Of a stretch of DNA of 64,000 nt, positions 45,685 through 54,990 are shown piece after piece. The stretch's first letter is position 1; every line of letters starts with the position of its first letter. The translations under genes and the position numbers were made by a program. Where the stretch lies: assembly GCA_018136815.1 (NCBI GenBank), contig CM030935.1, positions 3,980,299 to 4,044,298 on the forward strand, written 5' to 3'. The DNA is from Isochrysis galbana. Its lineage: Eukaryota; Haptophyta; Isochrysidales; Isochrysidaceae. Below the pieces are notes generated by a model, which was given only the letters and a program-made list of their open reading frames with translations, was not told where the DNA came from and ran no database searches.

Positions 45685-46120
45685 TGTCGCCAGGGGGTCG
45701 GGCAGCAGGTGGGAGGAGACGAGGGGCAGCGAGTGGGAAGTGTGTGCAAGGGGCTCTACGATTGTAGAGCAGACGAGGAGAGAGGGGGGGGGGGGCAGGA
45801 AGGAAGGGTGGGAGATGAGATGAGAGTGGGGGGCCCACTATCTAGAGAACATTATGAGGCGGGAAGTGTCCAAGAGAAGGGGAGCGGGGAGGTCGAGGGA
45901 CGAGGGTATTTGTAATAAAATCGTGGAGCCTCTCAAATCAGCAGGAGGAGCGACCGACAACACCCGTTCGTCCTTCTTCTCTCTCCTCCTCTCTCTCTTC
46001 TTGTCCTGTCTCCTCCTCTCTTCATCCCGCGAAGGAGTAAAGGTACTCATTGAATCTCTTGCGACGTAGTATTGTACTCCATGTGTTGTTCCGGGCCACA
46101 AGAGATTCCTCTGGTGGTTC
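45685..46120. other. Intergenic, no gene recognised
   Basis: Upstream region of the Popeye-like gene. Contains a G-run near 45786 and a CT-rich tract (45975-46025). Confidence 0.4.
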
Positions 46121-46220
46121 TGTCAGAGTTTTCTTGTTGTCCTAGTTTAATCCTAGTGCTGAGGGACCGTGCCTCATCGGCAACGGAGCCCCTACCCCGC
46201 GATGTTGGTGCATGGCACCC
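46121..46220 (+). repeat. Partial LTR of family 2
   Basis: TGTCAGAGTTTTCTTGTTGT, AATCCTAGTGCTGAGGGACC, CGGAGCCCCTACCCCGCGAT, then a short internal deletion and TTGGTGCATGGC. It ends where the inverted repeat begins. Confidence 0.65.
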
Positions 46221-46225
46221 CCTTC

Positions 46226-46682
46226 TCCGCGCTCTCTCTCCCCTCTCCTGCGGCACGCGCGATGGCGCGCCTGCGGCAGGCCTCCAGCTGCCCTCTGGCG
46301 GCTGGCGGCCCCTGGCCCCTGGAGGCTCCTGGAGGCCAGCTCAGGGGGCAGAGGAGGCTGGGCTGGGCCCTGGCCTCCCCTGCCTCTCGCCTCTCCCTCG
46401 CTGGCGCTCCCGAGCCTCTGGGGCCCCCACGCTGCACCTGTTTGCCTGTCGACCAGGGGGGGAGGGGGGTTGGAGCAATGGGCTGGTCACGAGTCACGAG
46501 GGGCCAGGATGGGCGAATGGGGCGAGCCTGTGGGGAAGGGAGTGGGCCAGTAGGGCAGTGGCCTCCTGGCAAGCCATCAGGCATGCCAGGAGGATGGGTG
46601 GTTCCTCCCCCATGGCAGGGGAGGAGTGGAGAGAGGGGGGGGCTCGTGCCCCCCCATGGGTCAACCAAGTATAAACTTAGTT
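46226..46682. repeat. Left arm of a large inverted repeat
   Basis: About 455 bp, near-perfect reverse complement of 46922-47372. Inner end is AACCAAGTATAAACTTAGTT (46663-46682), matching AACTAAGTTTATACTTGGTT of the other arm. It encodes nothing credible; long open frames on both strands are caused by its GC-rich composition. Confidence 0.85.
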
Positions 46683-46921
46683 GCCGCTAGAGTTCATTGG
46701 TCATTGGTGTTCAAATTTGTCCATACCAAAAAAAAGGTCTAGGGGCTCGAAACCCCAGTGGGTTTCGAGCTGATGTACCCTGGACCAGTAGACCCACCCA
46801 CCGTCCACCGTGGTGGTCAGAGCTGCTGCTCACTAAGCCACTTGGCCCAGCTCACCGATCACCGATGCTCGCGCGTAAGGCTAAAACTCGTAAATTATAC
46901 CTAACCTCTGAATCTCTGCAT

Positions 46922-47372
46922 AACTAAGTTTATACTTGGTTGCCCCATGGGGGGGCACGAGCCCCCCCCCTCTCTCCACTCCTCCCCTGCCATGGGGGAG
47001 GAACCACCCATCCTCCTGGCATGCCTGATGGCTTGCCAGGAGGCCACTGCCCTACTGGCCCACTCCCTTCCCCACAGGCTCGCCCCATTCGCCCATCCTG
47101 GCCCCTCGTGACTCGTGACCAGCCCATTGCTCCAACCCCCCCTCCCCCCCTGGTCGACAGGCAAACAGGTGCAGCGTGGGGGCCCCAGAGGCTCGGGAGC
47201 GCCAGCGAGGGAGAGGCGAGAGGCAGGGGAGGCCAGGGCCCAGCCCAGCCTCCTCTGCCCCCTGAGCTGGCCTCCAGGAGCCTCCAGGGGCCGCCAGAGG
47301 GCAGCTGCAGGCCTGCCGCAGGCGCGCCATCGCGCGTGCCGCAGGAGAGGGGAGAGAGCGCGCGGAGAAGGG
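46922..47372. repeat. Right arm of a large inverted repeat
   Basis: Reverse complement of the left arm with few differences; spacer 46683-46921 is 239 bp of unique sequence. Just beyond the outer end is a perfect 11-bp hairpin, GTGGGCGGAGC (47374-47384), loop GAGA, GCTCCGCCCAC (47389-47399). Confidence 0.85.
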
Positions 47373-47446
47373 GGTGGGCGGAGCGAGAGCTCCGCCCACC
47401 GGAAAATTGGTAAGTCCCGCTCCTGTTTACAGGATAAGTCGGGACA

Positions 47447-47650
47447 GAGTCGGCCGCCCACTCGGAGGCCCACTGACAGCCCGATTCCAGTCTTTATGGC
47501 GAAGTCCAAGTCTGAATGCTGCGAGAATGCCACGGTCAAGGCGAATGATAAGAAGATGATAACCAAAGACACAAGAAGAAATATTTGTATCGCCTTTTTA
47601 AGCCCAATAACATCGTATACATTTTTGCTCCTGATACGGTAGATCGGCAT
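47447..47650 (-). CDS. Possible small membrane protein exon
   Basis: The minus-strand frame from ATG 47650 reads MPIYRIRSKNVYDVIGLKKA, a strong hydrophobic segment (IQIFLLVSLVIIFLSFALTV) and LDFAIKTGIGLSVGLRVGG before entering repeat DNA. The plus strand also has a 47-codon frame (47499-47642). Either may be chance; no family recognised. Confidence 0.2.
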
Positions 47651-47785
47651 GGTGCTCGCCTCTAAAGACGTGTAACGAATTTATTTCGTGAGGTGTCGTT
47701 CCGTCAATAGTGGGACATCAGTAGAATTGAGCGATCAGATGTCCACAGTTGTATTGTAGTTGTTTAACATTAGATCTTGTTAAAA

Positions 47786-48331
47786 TTATAAGAGAGAGAC
47801 GCTACCCGTCGCGGTGCCCCTGTGCCCTGTGGTGCCCCCATGGATTCCGACGACCTGGACCCCAATGTGAGGGAGGCTGCCGGCTTGGCGCCGCCCACCT
47901 CGCCTTCGCATGATGCCTCCGCTCCCGCGAATAGCCCGCCCAGCGCTATTCCATGGCAGCTCCAGTACCTCCCGCAAGAATGATCTAGGCTTGCTCCATA
48001 TTCTCGCACGCCCAGCTCCTGGCCTGAGCCGAGAAAAGTAGAGCCCAGACTTCTTTCCGCCAAGAGACTTGTCTGGATATGCCTGAAATGCAATTATAGT
48101 CGAGTTTCGCCAAACAACTGGCGCGTCGGGAGATGCGAAACCAGGTGGGCTCACATCCATGGCCTCACTGAATGTTCTCCAATCCACCGTCCGAACAAAA
48201 CGGACGGTGTACGCCTTGGCGCTCCCCCCGTTGAACATGGCCGCTGGGTTGCCCCTGTAGTGCGTGAAGTAGAGTTCGTACTCGTTGCCGAGTACATGGA
48301 CAGCTGGGTCGCGCACTCTCCCGTGGGACAT
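47786..48331 (-). pseudogene. Fragment resembling a five-bladed beta-propeller glycosidase
   Basis: The minus-strand frame from ATG 48331 reads MSHGRVRDPAVHVLGNEYEL, YFTHYRGNPAAMFNGG, VSPPGFASPDAPVVWRNSTI, IAFQAYPDKSLG, SGLYFSRLRPG. The RDPAV...YELYFTHY and SPDAPVVW...QAYP patterns are typical of GH43/GH32/GH130-like propellers, though subfamily is unclear. Only about 120 residues look propeller-like. The frame then drifts into Gly/Arg-rich sequence and ends inside the terminal inverted repeat. Likely a captured or decayed gene fragment. Confidence 0.45.
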
Positions 48332-48629
48332 ATTAACGTTATGTGCGAAAACGCTAAGCGGACACAAAACACCAGTTCACACTACAGACGTCCCTTTCTC
48401 CAGACACCTGAGCACAGACACTGTGGTCTATTTCCGTGACACAATCCTTGGTACCCAGCGAGCAGCATTTGCATGCACGCTAGTTCATCACGGTCGGTAT
48501 ATGCGCATCGACTTCCCCCCCGTAGAAAAGAAGGAGCGGGCTGGTGTGCACACGTCCAGCTTGCTTGCGAAAGGCGAACGAGAAGTACGTCTCTATGTTA
48601 CCTTTGCGCGCGCCGCGCACTTCAGTCCC

Positions 48630-49250
48630 TCACCCTTCGACGAGGTCTACGCCCAGCTGTCGGAAGAGGCTTGCAATGCTCTCCTGTTCAAGAAGGCCGA
48701 CGCTCAAAATGTTCACTTTCGAAGATTGCCCAGTCCAATGCCACATGGGGCGCAAGCGAGACGATGGGGGGCAGTTGCCGAGTAGATTGGAAAGCATGAC
48801 CATCAGAATAGCTTCCATGAGCAGCGGGAGGCTACTTGAGTGGAAGCGCACATCTGGCTGGCATTCGACTGCTGCGACGATGAATTGAAGTTGGTTGAAG
48901 ATTGGACAAGGGTGGGGGGGTGCTTTCTGGATGAGCGAGAGGAACCGCTGTACCCTGGGGTGAGCCATGGGGAAACGTTGGAGCAATTCCTGCTTTTTGG
49001 CCTCGAACACGTCATGGTCAGGGTCGTCGAGTAGGATGGCGCTCTTGATCAGAACGTCGAGAGCGACGATGTGTGCACTCTGGGTGTACGGCGTGAGAGT
49101 TCGCTTGACCGCGGGCTCGACACTGGAGTCGGTTCCCTCCTGGGTGCATTTGCGCTTGGTGGAAGTCTGGGAGCGCTCTTCGAGTTGAAACTGGTTGGAG
49201 TGAGCGCCTGGCGATGCAGCGCTCGTGGTGACCGGTGTGTGCATGAGCAT
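48630..49250 (-). CDS. Hypothetical protein inside the TIR element
   Basis: From ATG 49250, 206 codons without interruption: MLMHTPVTTSAASPGAHSNQ, ALDVLIKSAILLDDPDHDVF, EAKKQELLQRFPMAHPRVQR, LPLLMEAILMVMLSNLLG, LFRQLGVDLVEG. Composition is soluble, helical and gene-like, but I recognise no family. Shorter frames are open on the plus strand in places. The frame extends upstream (to 49511) only through the minisatellite. Confidence 0.4.
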   Translation of the reverse strand: MLMHTPVTTSAASPGAHSNQFQLEERSQTSTKRKCTQEGTDSSVEPAVKRTLTPYTQSAHIVALDVLIKSAILLDDPDHDVFEAKKQELLQRFPMAHPRVQRFLSLIQKAPPHPCPIFNQLQFIVAAVECQPDVRFHSSSLPLLMEAILMVMLSNLLGNCPPSSRLRPMWHWTGQSSKVNILSVGLLEQESIASLFRQLGVDLVEG

Positions 49251-49264
49251 TTCGATGGACGAGC

Positions 49265-49442
49265 AATAGGTGAGGAAGGGGCACGAGGAAGGGCAGGAGG
49301 AAGGGCAGGAAGGGCAGGGCAGGAGGAAGAGCAGGAAGGGCAGGGCAGGAGGAAGGGCAGGAGGAAGGGCAGGAGGAAGGGGGCAGGAGGAAGGGGGCAG
49401 GAGGAAGGGGGCAGGAGGAAGGGGGCAGGAGGAAGGGCAGGT
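49265..49442. repeat. Purine minisatellite
   Basis: About a dozen units of GGCAGGAGGAAGG with variants; encodes Gly/Arg/Glu repeats on the plus strand and Leu/Pro/Cys repeats on the minus strand. Confidence 0.85.
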
Positions 49443-49992
49443 CCTTCCGCACTTTTCGCCAAGAAGGAACGGCGTGCAGAAAAAGTTGTTATGCTGCATG
49501 ATGAGTGGCAATCACACTTTGTTCCGCCCGTCCTCCGCGCCCAGAGTTCCCCCGCGAAAAGAGTGAACGCACGGCGTGCACCTTCCTGGAAGTTGCTATG
49601 CGCACGCACGGCGCCCCCGCGGGGGGTGCGCCGGTGCACATCGCGCCGTGCCCACGCACGGCGTGCACATGTGATTGCAAGTCATCACAGGCGCTGTGTA
49701 ACGAAACATCTCTTATATGGCCAGTTTACGTAGTTGTGGGCCGCAGGGGCTACACACATGGAACGGGTTGACATGCGCGCGCACGGCGTATCCGCGGGGG
49801 GACCGATGCACATCGCGCCGTGCCCATGCACGGCGTGCACCGATGTGATTAGCGAAGAAGCTTTGACGGCCTCTCTCTCTTATAATTTTAACAAGATCTA
49901 ATGTTAAACAACTACAATACAACTGTGGACATTTGATCGCTCAATTCTACTGATGTCCCACTATTGACGGAACGACACCTGGATGCGACACA

Positions 49993-50352
49993 GATGGGAC
50001 AATAGGCTTCTAATAGGTTCTATTAAGAGGTCAAGAGGTCTACCAGACCTGTTACCTGTTAATAGGTAATAGGTAAAAAAAAGCTTTCTAATATTATCGC
50101 CTCGCGCGTGGCTATAGGTACCGCTATCGTATCCACGCCCAGATCATCTCAAATCCCTTCCTCTCCCTAGTAACTAAGCTCAGAAGTCAGAAACCAATCG
50201 TATTCATATTATAAATCATACTGATAGATCTAAAATATTATTAAAATGAGTTTGATTTTGACCTGTTATGGACCTATTGCGACCTGTTAACATGTCCTCT
50301 TAATGGGAAGAGGCCCCCAAAACCTGTTGACCTTGTACCTGTTGTCCCATCC
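49993..50352. repeat. Possible small MITE
   Basis: GATGGGACAATAGG near 49994 and CCTGTTGTCCCATC near 50337-50350 are inverted repeats (13 of 14). AAGAGGTC and GACCTGTT motifs recur inside. The interior is AT-rich and non-coding. Target duplication not evident. Confidence 0.35.
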
Positions 50353-50471
50353 GGGTCGAGAGTTGAACTCACTGAGCTCGCACCGGATTTGGGTTTTGGC
50401 GCCAAGTGCCGCCGGCCATGGTTTTCTTGTTGTAAGGGGAATTTTATTTTTGCGCTCATGCCTTGGGGCAG

Positions 50472-50549
50472 CCCAAATATCCCGCAAAATATCCTGAATA
50501 TCCCGCTGGGCGATATCCACCCAAATATCCCGCGGAATATCCTGAATAT
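50472..50549 (+). repeat. Short tandem duplication
   Basis: CCCAAATATCCCGC(A/G)(A/G)AATATCCTGAATAT occurs at 50472 and again at 50520. It lies upstream of the coiled-coil gene and is probably 5' leader. Confidence 0.6.
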
Positions 50550-50655
50550 TTCTGCCTGGCCCTATTGTACTGGTTTGCTAGTTAGTGAAAATTGGTCGAG
50601 CCCTACTAGCGTTGGACCAACGGCCGAGACGACCACTGCAGCGCCCTCCTCGCCC

Positions 50656-52524
50656 ATGGAGGAGCTGGCGCGCTCGGTGCTTGCGGCACAGGCGGACGTC
50701 CTCGCGTATGCGCAGGAGTCGCAGGGCGTGCTCGATGCGCAGGACGAGCAGATCAAACTGCTCTCCACCCAGGCCTCGCTGCTTGAGCATGAACTGGACG
50801 CTGAGGATCGCTTTGCCGCCTCACAACGCGCAAGCACTTTCGAAGCAAAGTCGGCCTCGCTGCAGCGAGCGCTGGACGAGATGCTCGCGTCGCTCAAGGC
50901 TGAGACCGACCGGGGCATACTGCTCAACACTCGAGTGGACGCGCATAGAGAAGCTGTCCTCTACCTGAAGAAAGACGTGGCCAGCTCCGGCAGGAAGGTC
51001 TCAGGCGAGCAAGAGTCGGCCGCGCTGCGTCGGCGGAGCGAGGTCGCGCGGGCACGGCTGAATCGCACGCGCGTGGCGATCGACGTGGAGATGCAGGCAG
51101 CCCATTCGGTCAAGGAAGAGATTGACTCAATCACCAAGCAGAAGGCCATCCTTGACGGTCGGATCGCTAGGATTGAGGCCGAGACGAAGGCGGTCCTCTC
51201 TAGCGCAGCAGCCTGGAAGGGGGAGGCGATGGCGGCCTTGCGGCAAAGAGACCATGCTGCCTCGGCGTTGAGGTCGCTCGAGGCGAGTGAGGCCCAGCGT
51301 AATGCGCGATACGAACAGCAGTCCATCGCTCTCGACCGAGCCGAGGCGCGATCAGCAGCGCAACGCCAAACGGTAATAGCACGCCAGCGTGACGCCCTTA
51401 GCTCAGGAATTGCCTCCTTACCGGGAAAGAGGGCAGGAATGCATGGTGCGCCCAGAACGGTCCGTGAAGTCTTTGCCCTCCTCAGCCAACAGGCGGTCAA
51501 TCAGGACTCCCTCATTCACGCTGAGTTGAAGAACAGAAACGGGGACTTGCACGGCGCACCCCGCAATTCTAGAGGGTCCCCGCAACAAGTCCGGTCTAGG
51601 GCGCCGGAAGAGTTGGAGCCTTCAGACCTCGTCGTCGCGTTCCTCCGTGCCGAGACAAAGCGGAGCCAGGCCCGCGATCGGATGGCGGGACTGCGCGCTA
51701 AGCTCCAGGCCGAGGAGCGCGAGGTGGCGGCTCTCCACTCGTCTATCGAGGCCTTGGAGGCCTCCCACAAATCGGCGCCCGTGAATAGAGACAATCTTGA
51801 GCTTAGGCGGACGCTGGCAGGAAGACAACGTGAGGCTGTCAAAGCCGCGGTGACGGCCGAGCGGGAGGAGGAGGGTCTTCGAGCGCTGGAGGCCGCGGCG
51901 GCGGCGCTTTGCAAGGAGCTTGACGTTCTGCCTCGGACGACGAAGAACGTATTTGGGGCCGACGCGACGCCTAGTCTGTTGCACATGTTCACCCGCTTGG
52001 AGGGTTGGGACGGGCGCATGCCGAGTGGCGAGGTGATTCGAAGGCCTCCGACCGCCGGTGCAGCAGAATGGCGACACCCTTCTTTGTCAGTCTCCGACTT
52101 CCTGTCTAGCGATGCTGCCCCTAAGCTGCCTGAGGCTACTCGGAGGCCCTCTATTTCGGAATTCCTCGCTAGCGGGGGTGACTCCAACCGCGCGAAGCCG
52201 GCTTGTGAGAGTGGTGAGAGTTGCACAGCCCGGGAAATTGCGGACGCTAGGATGACAGCACCCCTCTCGCCTCTTGATGAGCTCGTGGGCCGCTCCGCCA
52301 AGGTGACTTCTGATCGCTCTCCAGTCATTGAGGGCCGTGCGTCTGATTTGGACAGGTTGTTAGAGACGGCGGGCCGAACTCCCATGACATCCGCCCGTGC
52401 TGCGCTTACTCGCGCATCGGGCGCTTGTGGTACCAGCGTGGTCGACCGGGACACGCGCGTCCTGTCTGAGAAGAAGGGTGGCATCAAGGTGATCCCCGGT
52501 AGCCCGAGCTGCGCAACGCCTTAA
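50656..52524 (+). CDS. Coiled-coil protein, unknown function
   Basis: 622 aa from ATG 50656 (MEELARSVLAAQADVLAYAQ). The frame is open back to 50389, but that part is repeat-derived; an acceptor near 50580 would fit. Residues about 10-240 and 340-440 are long heptad-rich helices (ALDEMLASLKAETDRGILLN, EEIDSITKQKAILDGRIARI, AEEREVAALHSSIEALEASH). The C-terminal third is Ser/Pro-rich and contains two related short motifs, HPSLSVSDFLSSD and RPSISEFLASGGD, which may be docking sites. No membrane segments. Such proteins are often cytoskeletal or tethering, but I cannot name it. Confidence 0.7.
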   Translation: MEELARSVLAAQADVLAYAQESQGVLDAQDEQIKLLSTQASLLEHELDAEDRFAASQRASTFEAKSASLQRALDEMLASLKAETDRGILLNTRVDAHREAVLYLKKDVASSGRKVSGEQESAALRRRSEVARARLNRTRVAIDVEMQAAHSVKEEIDSITKQKAILDGRIARIEAETKAVLSSAAAWKGEAMAALRQRDHAASALRSLEASEAQRNARYEQQSIALDRAEARSAAQRQTVIARQRDALSSGIASLPGKRAGMHGAPRTVREVFALLSQQAVNQDSLIHAELKNRNGDLHGAPRNSRGSPQQVRSRAPEELEPSDLVVAFLRAETKRSQARDRMAGLRAKLQAEEREVAALHSSIEALEASHKSAPVNRDNLELRRTLAGRQREAVKAAVTAEREEEGLRALEAAAAALCKELDVLPRTTKNVFGADATPSLLHMFTRLEGWDGRMPSGEVIRRPPTAGAAEWRHPSLSVSDFLSSDAAPKLPEATRRPSISEFLASGGDSNRAKPACESGESCTAREIADARMTAPLSPLDELVGRSAKVTSDRSPVIEGRASDLDRLLETAGRTPMTSARAALTRASGACGTSVVDRDTRVLSEKKGGIKVIPGSPSCATP

Positions 52525-53166
52525 AAAAACGGGGGGAGGTTGAGGAGTTCCGAGATAGTAAGATAGGCAACGAGATTCGCCCTCCGCCGCTGATAGCAGC
52601 CCGAGCCTCGTCGTTGTTGTCGCGTTCGGCACCGCCGCCGGTCCAAGGCACCTCCGCCTCAGGCCTCCTCAACCGAGAGGGCGAGTAAGTATGAGTTTGG
52701 CATTTCGTTGGTGGCGTGTGCAAAAAAAAATACTGGACTAACACCTAACACCTACTACCGGATACCGGATGGGTGACCTTTACCTGGCCCGACAAAAGAC
52801 GCTCAAATCGCAAAGGTGTGAAAAGCTCAACTTCAAGTCGAGATCGGGCGCGGTGCGTGCCCGTTTTCGACGATCCATCCGGATGGGGAACCCCACCAAC
52901 AAACATCAAAAAAAAACTGAAGATTCAGGCTACTACCGCTAGCTATAAGCATCCCAGGGCCAAAATACCGAGGGGGGACAAGAGTGCTACTCTAGGAATT
53001 ATATTGGTAGGGTAGCGAGCAGAGGCTGGCGCTCTACTCCTACAGTAGAGTAGGAGTACTCTAGAGTAGGAGGAGAGGAGGGACGCAGCACAGGAGCAGA
53101 GAGAAAAGAGGGCGGGCTTCCCCGCCGAGCGCCGAGCGCCGCTCGCCCCGCCTCACCCCTCCTCAC
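52525..53166. promoter_or_regulatory. Intergenic with candidate promoter motif
   Basis: No gene. 52908-52947 is the inverted copy of 32998-33040. 53036-53070 contains GTAGAGTAGGAGTACTCTAG and AGAGTAGGAGG, closely similar to 5275-5305, and lies about 100 bp before the next start codon. A promoter role is inferred. Confidence 0.35.
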
Positions 53167-53799
53167 TTGGCCCCCGAATTCTCCCCTGCCCCCACCCCAG
53201 TGCGGGGGCGGTCATCGGCGGTGCTCATGCTTGGTGCACCGCGCGGCTCGCTGCTGCAGGGCAAGGAGTTCGCCGAGCGCTGCACACCACCACCGCTCGA
53301 CTCAACACCCAAAAAGTCGGCACTCAAGCGTACCTCACTCCACCTCGCCGTCGTCTCCATCACCACGCCCTCTAACGCCGGAGGGATCTCTCTCACCAAT
53401 CACGCTTCCGCCCGCGTGAGCGAGGACGATGGTGAGCCAACAGATGAGACGCGCGTGCTAAGGAAGCTGTCCTGGCATGATCACCACGGTGCGCGCCTCC
53501 ACTCATTCAGTGGGCACCAAAAGGAGCTCTCGACCAGTCGTATACTTTGTCTGACGCAGTCATGGGCCTGTCCCACCCCAGGTCTTGAGCTAATCCAGGT
53601 GCACAACGTCTACGACACGTACTATCAGAGGGGACCATGCTCGAGATGGAAGCACGCGATACGGATGCTAGGGTTTGCTCTCGGACTTCTACTGCTATGC
53701 TTTGCTGTTTCAAACTTCTCTGTGCGAGTCCTGCCGACTCTCATTGCTGGCCAGCGGCATCATCCCAGAAATTACACGCTCAGGTCACCTCTTGGTTGA
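53167..53799 (+). CDS. Small single-pass membrane protein, unknown function
   Basis: Open from 53167 to 53799; the first ATG may be at 53227 (MLGAPRGSLLQGKEFAERC). It contains TRVLRKLSWHDHHGARLHSF, reminiscent of the VSW-x-D-x-x-G-x-x-L motif found in many algal and plant proteins. A likely in-frame intron is about 53538-53581 (ending CACCCCAG). Then LELIQVHNVYDTYYQR, a transmembrane helix (MLGFALGLLLLCFAVSNF) and a short basic tail. The C-terminus may splice on at CTCAG|GTCACC (53783). No function assigned. Confidence 0.5.
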   Translation: MAPEFSPAPTPVRGRSSAVLMLGAPRGSLLQGKEFAERCTPPPLDSTPKKSALKRTSLHLAVVSITTPSNAGGISLTNHASARVSEDDGEPTDETRVLRKLSWHDHHGARLHSFSGHQKELSTSRILCLTQSWACPTPGLELIQVHNVYDTYYQRGPCSRWKHAIRMLGFALGLLLLCFAVSNFSVRVLPTLIAGQRHHPRNYTLRSPLG

Positions 53800-53863
53800 T
53801 GGGTACCATTAGCTTCACTTTCCTCATACCTCGCTTGACACCTTCTTAACCATTGTTGTCTAC

Positions 53864-54166
53864 TTGTGCACGCAAGGAGCAACCTTTGCACGCACAACTC
53901 CACGCATCCACCTTGAGCCTGCAGCAGTTGTCTTGCTCGACAGAGGGCGGCAAAAATGTCTCTGCAGTATGTGCACAGGCTACGTCCCAAGGCATCCTTG
54001 GCACCCTTTTCGTGCAAAAGCTCGATCTGCGGGACTAGCCGGTTTTAGCCATCCATATATACCTAGAGACGACTATTTTCGCCATCCAACGGATTCTACT
54101 TCTGCACACTTTCTCATGATACTCGAGAATAGCCAGGGCGACATCCTCTTCATACCTGCAAGTTGA
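53864..54166 (+). CDS. Possible exon with cupin-like ending
   Basis: The open frame contains IHLEPAAVVLLDRGRQKCLC, SMCTGYVPRHPWHPF, YIPRDDYFRHPTDST and ends ENSQGDILFIPAS at a GT dinucleotide. The GDILFIP phrase is typical of cupin/JmjC hydroxylases, in which WWH would follow, but I found no such continuation downstream. It may be a further exon of the preceding gene, although the splice phase I tried does not fit. Confidence 0.25.
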   Translation: MCTQGATFARTTPRIHLEPAAVVLLDRGRQKCLCSMCTGYVPRHPWHPFRAKARSAGLAGFSHPYIPRDDYFRHPTDSTSAHFLMILENSQGDILFIPAS

Positions 54167-54768
54167 GTCCAGCCCGCCAAGTGCACTGCACAAATATACA
54201 TGAAATCATGTAAGATACCACCATCACCACGAAGCCCGTAATCCACTCATGTAAAAGGTGCACTCTGAGCTTTCAGCGAGCTTTTCAATGACGAATACCT
54301 TCCGATGGAAGATGGAAGGGAGAAGGGCGAGGGGTTTAGAATATGAGACAGAAAGGAGAGGGAAACGGGCCTTGACACTTGCGATCGGCAATTGAATTGG
54401 GTACATAAGTTGAAGAGGGGGAGCGCGGATTTTTAAAAACTTCTTACGGCTTGCTACGGCTGATGCTCGCGCCACGGGGACGACCATGCGATTCTATTTC
54501 GGTCGCTCTCCCTCCTCTTGTCCTCCCACTCTGCCTTGCGGCGACTCCTCTCGTGCTCTACATAGGGGCTCGATGTGTGGCAACTACTTCATAGTTGGTT
54601 GCGATGGAGCGCGCAACGAGTCTAAACCGGAGATCATAAACATAAACATAAACCACGTTTTATGATCTCGGAACGGGCGCAAAGCACTCCTCACTCCGGA
54701 CCCGTCCGTATTTTGCCTTGTATTTCACGATCTGTAACGCGACTACCGTGAAAACTACACAATCAGCC
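54167..54768. other. Intergenic, no gene recognised
   Basis: Short frames only; no repeat copy recognised except the onset of the next repeat near 54760. Confidence 0.4.
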
Positions 54769-54990
54769 GATAGCCCGATGGCGTAGGAGGAAGGGGGGGA
54801 AACATGCCGCCGGGGATCGGTTCACGCTTCACGCCGCCCGCCACTGGAAGCCCCACACACCCAGCCCCTATGTAGTGCACGAAGGGACGCGCCGCAAGGC
54901 AGGTAGAGGGGGGATAAGGGAAGCGGGCGTGGCTGCATGAAGTTGTGCAGGGTCGCGCGCGCGGCGAGATTATTGGGAAGAGTTTTCCCC
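54769..54990 (+). repeat. 220-bp direct repeat, copy 1
   Basis: GATAGCCCGATGGCGTAGGA, CCACTGGAAGCCCCACACAC, CCGCAAGGCAGGTAGAGGGG, GTCGCGCGCGCGGCGAGATT. The second copy, 80-85% alike, is at about 55815-56035. Confidence 0.7.

Larger units (their letters stand above)
47691..49980. mobile_element. 2.29-kb DNA element with 108-bp terminal inverted repeats
   Basis: 47691-47798 and 49873-49980 are inverted copies matching at 107 of 108 positions by eye (AGGTGTCGTTCCGTCAATAG at each tip). Inside are a glycosidase-like fragment, a 206-codon minus-strand frame, a purine minisatellite, and two copies of a GC-rich block (about 49566-49680 and 49772-49852). No transposase recognised and no clear target duplication at the tips. 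Long terminal inverted repeats around gene-like fragments resemble Pack-MULE type elements; the class is inference. Confidence 0.75.

Noticed and set aside
46736-46800. tRNA-like hairpin around GGGGCTCGAAACCCC
   Set aside because: No acceptor stem, anticodon arm or A box at the right spacing; it is a simple hairpin.
46212-47413. Several 110-250 codon frames in both strands
   Set aside because: They fall in the GC-rich inverted repeat arms, mirror each other between arms and show only Pro/Ala/Gly/Arg low complexity.
49071-49733. 220-codon plus-strand Gly/Arg/Glu-rich ORF
   Set aside because: It is mostly translated minisatellite (49265-49442); no start or domain outside the repeat.
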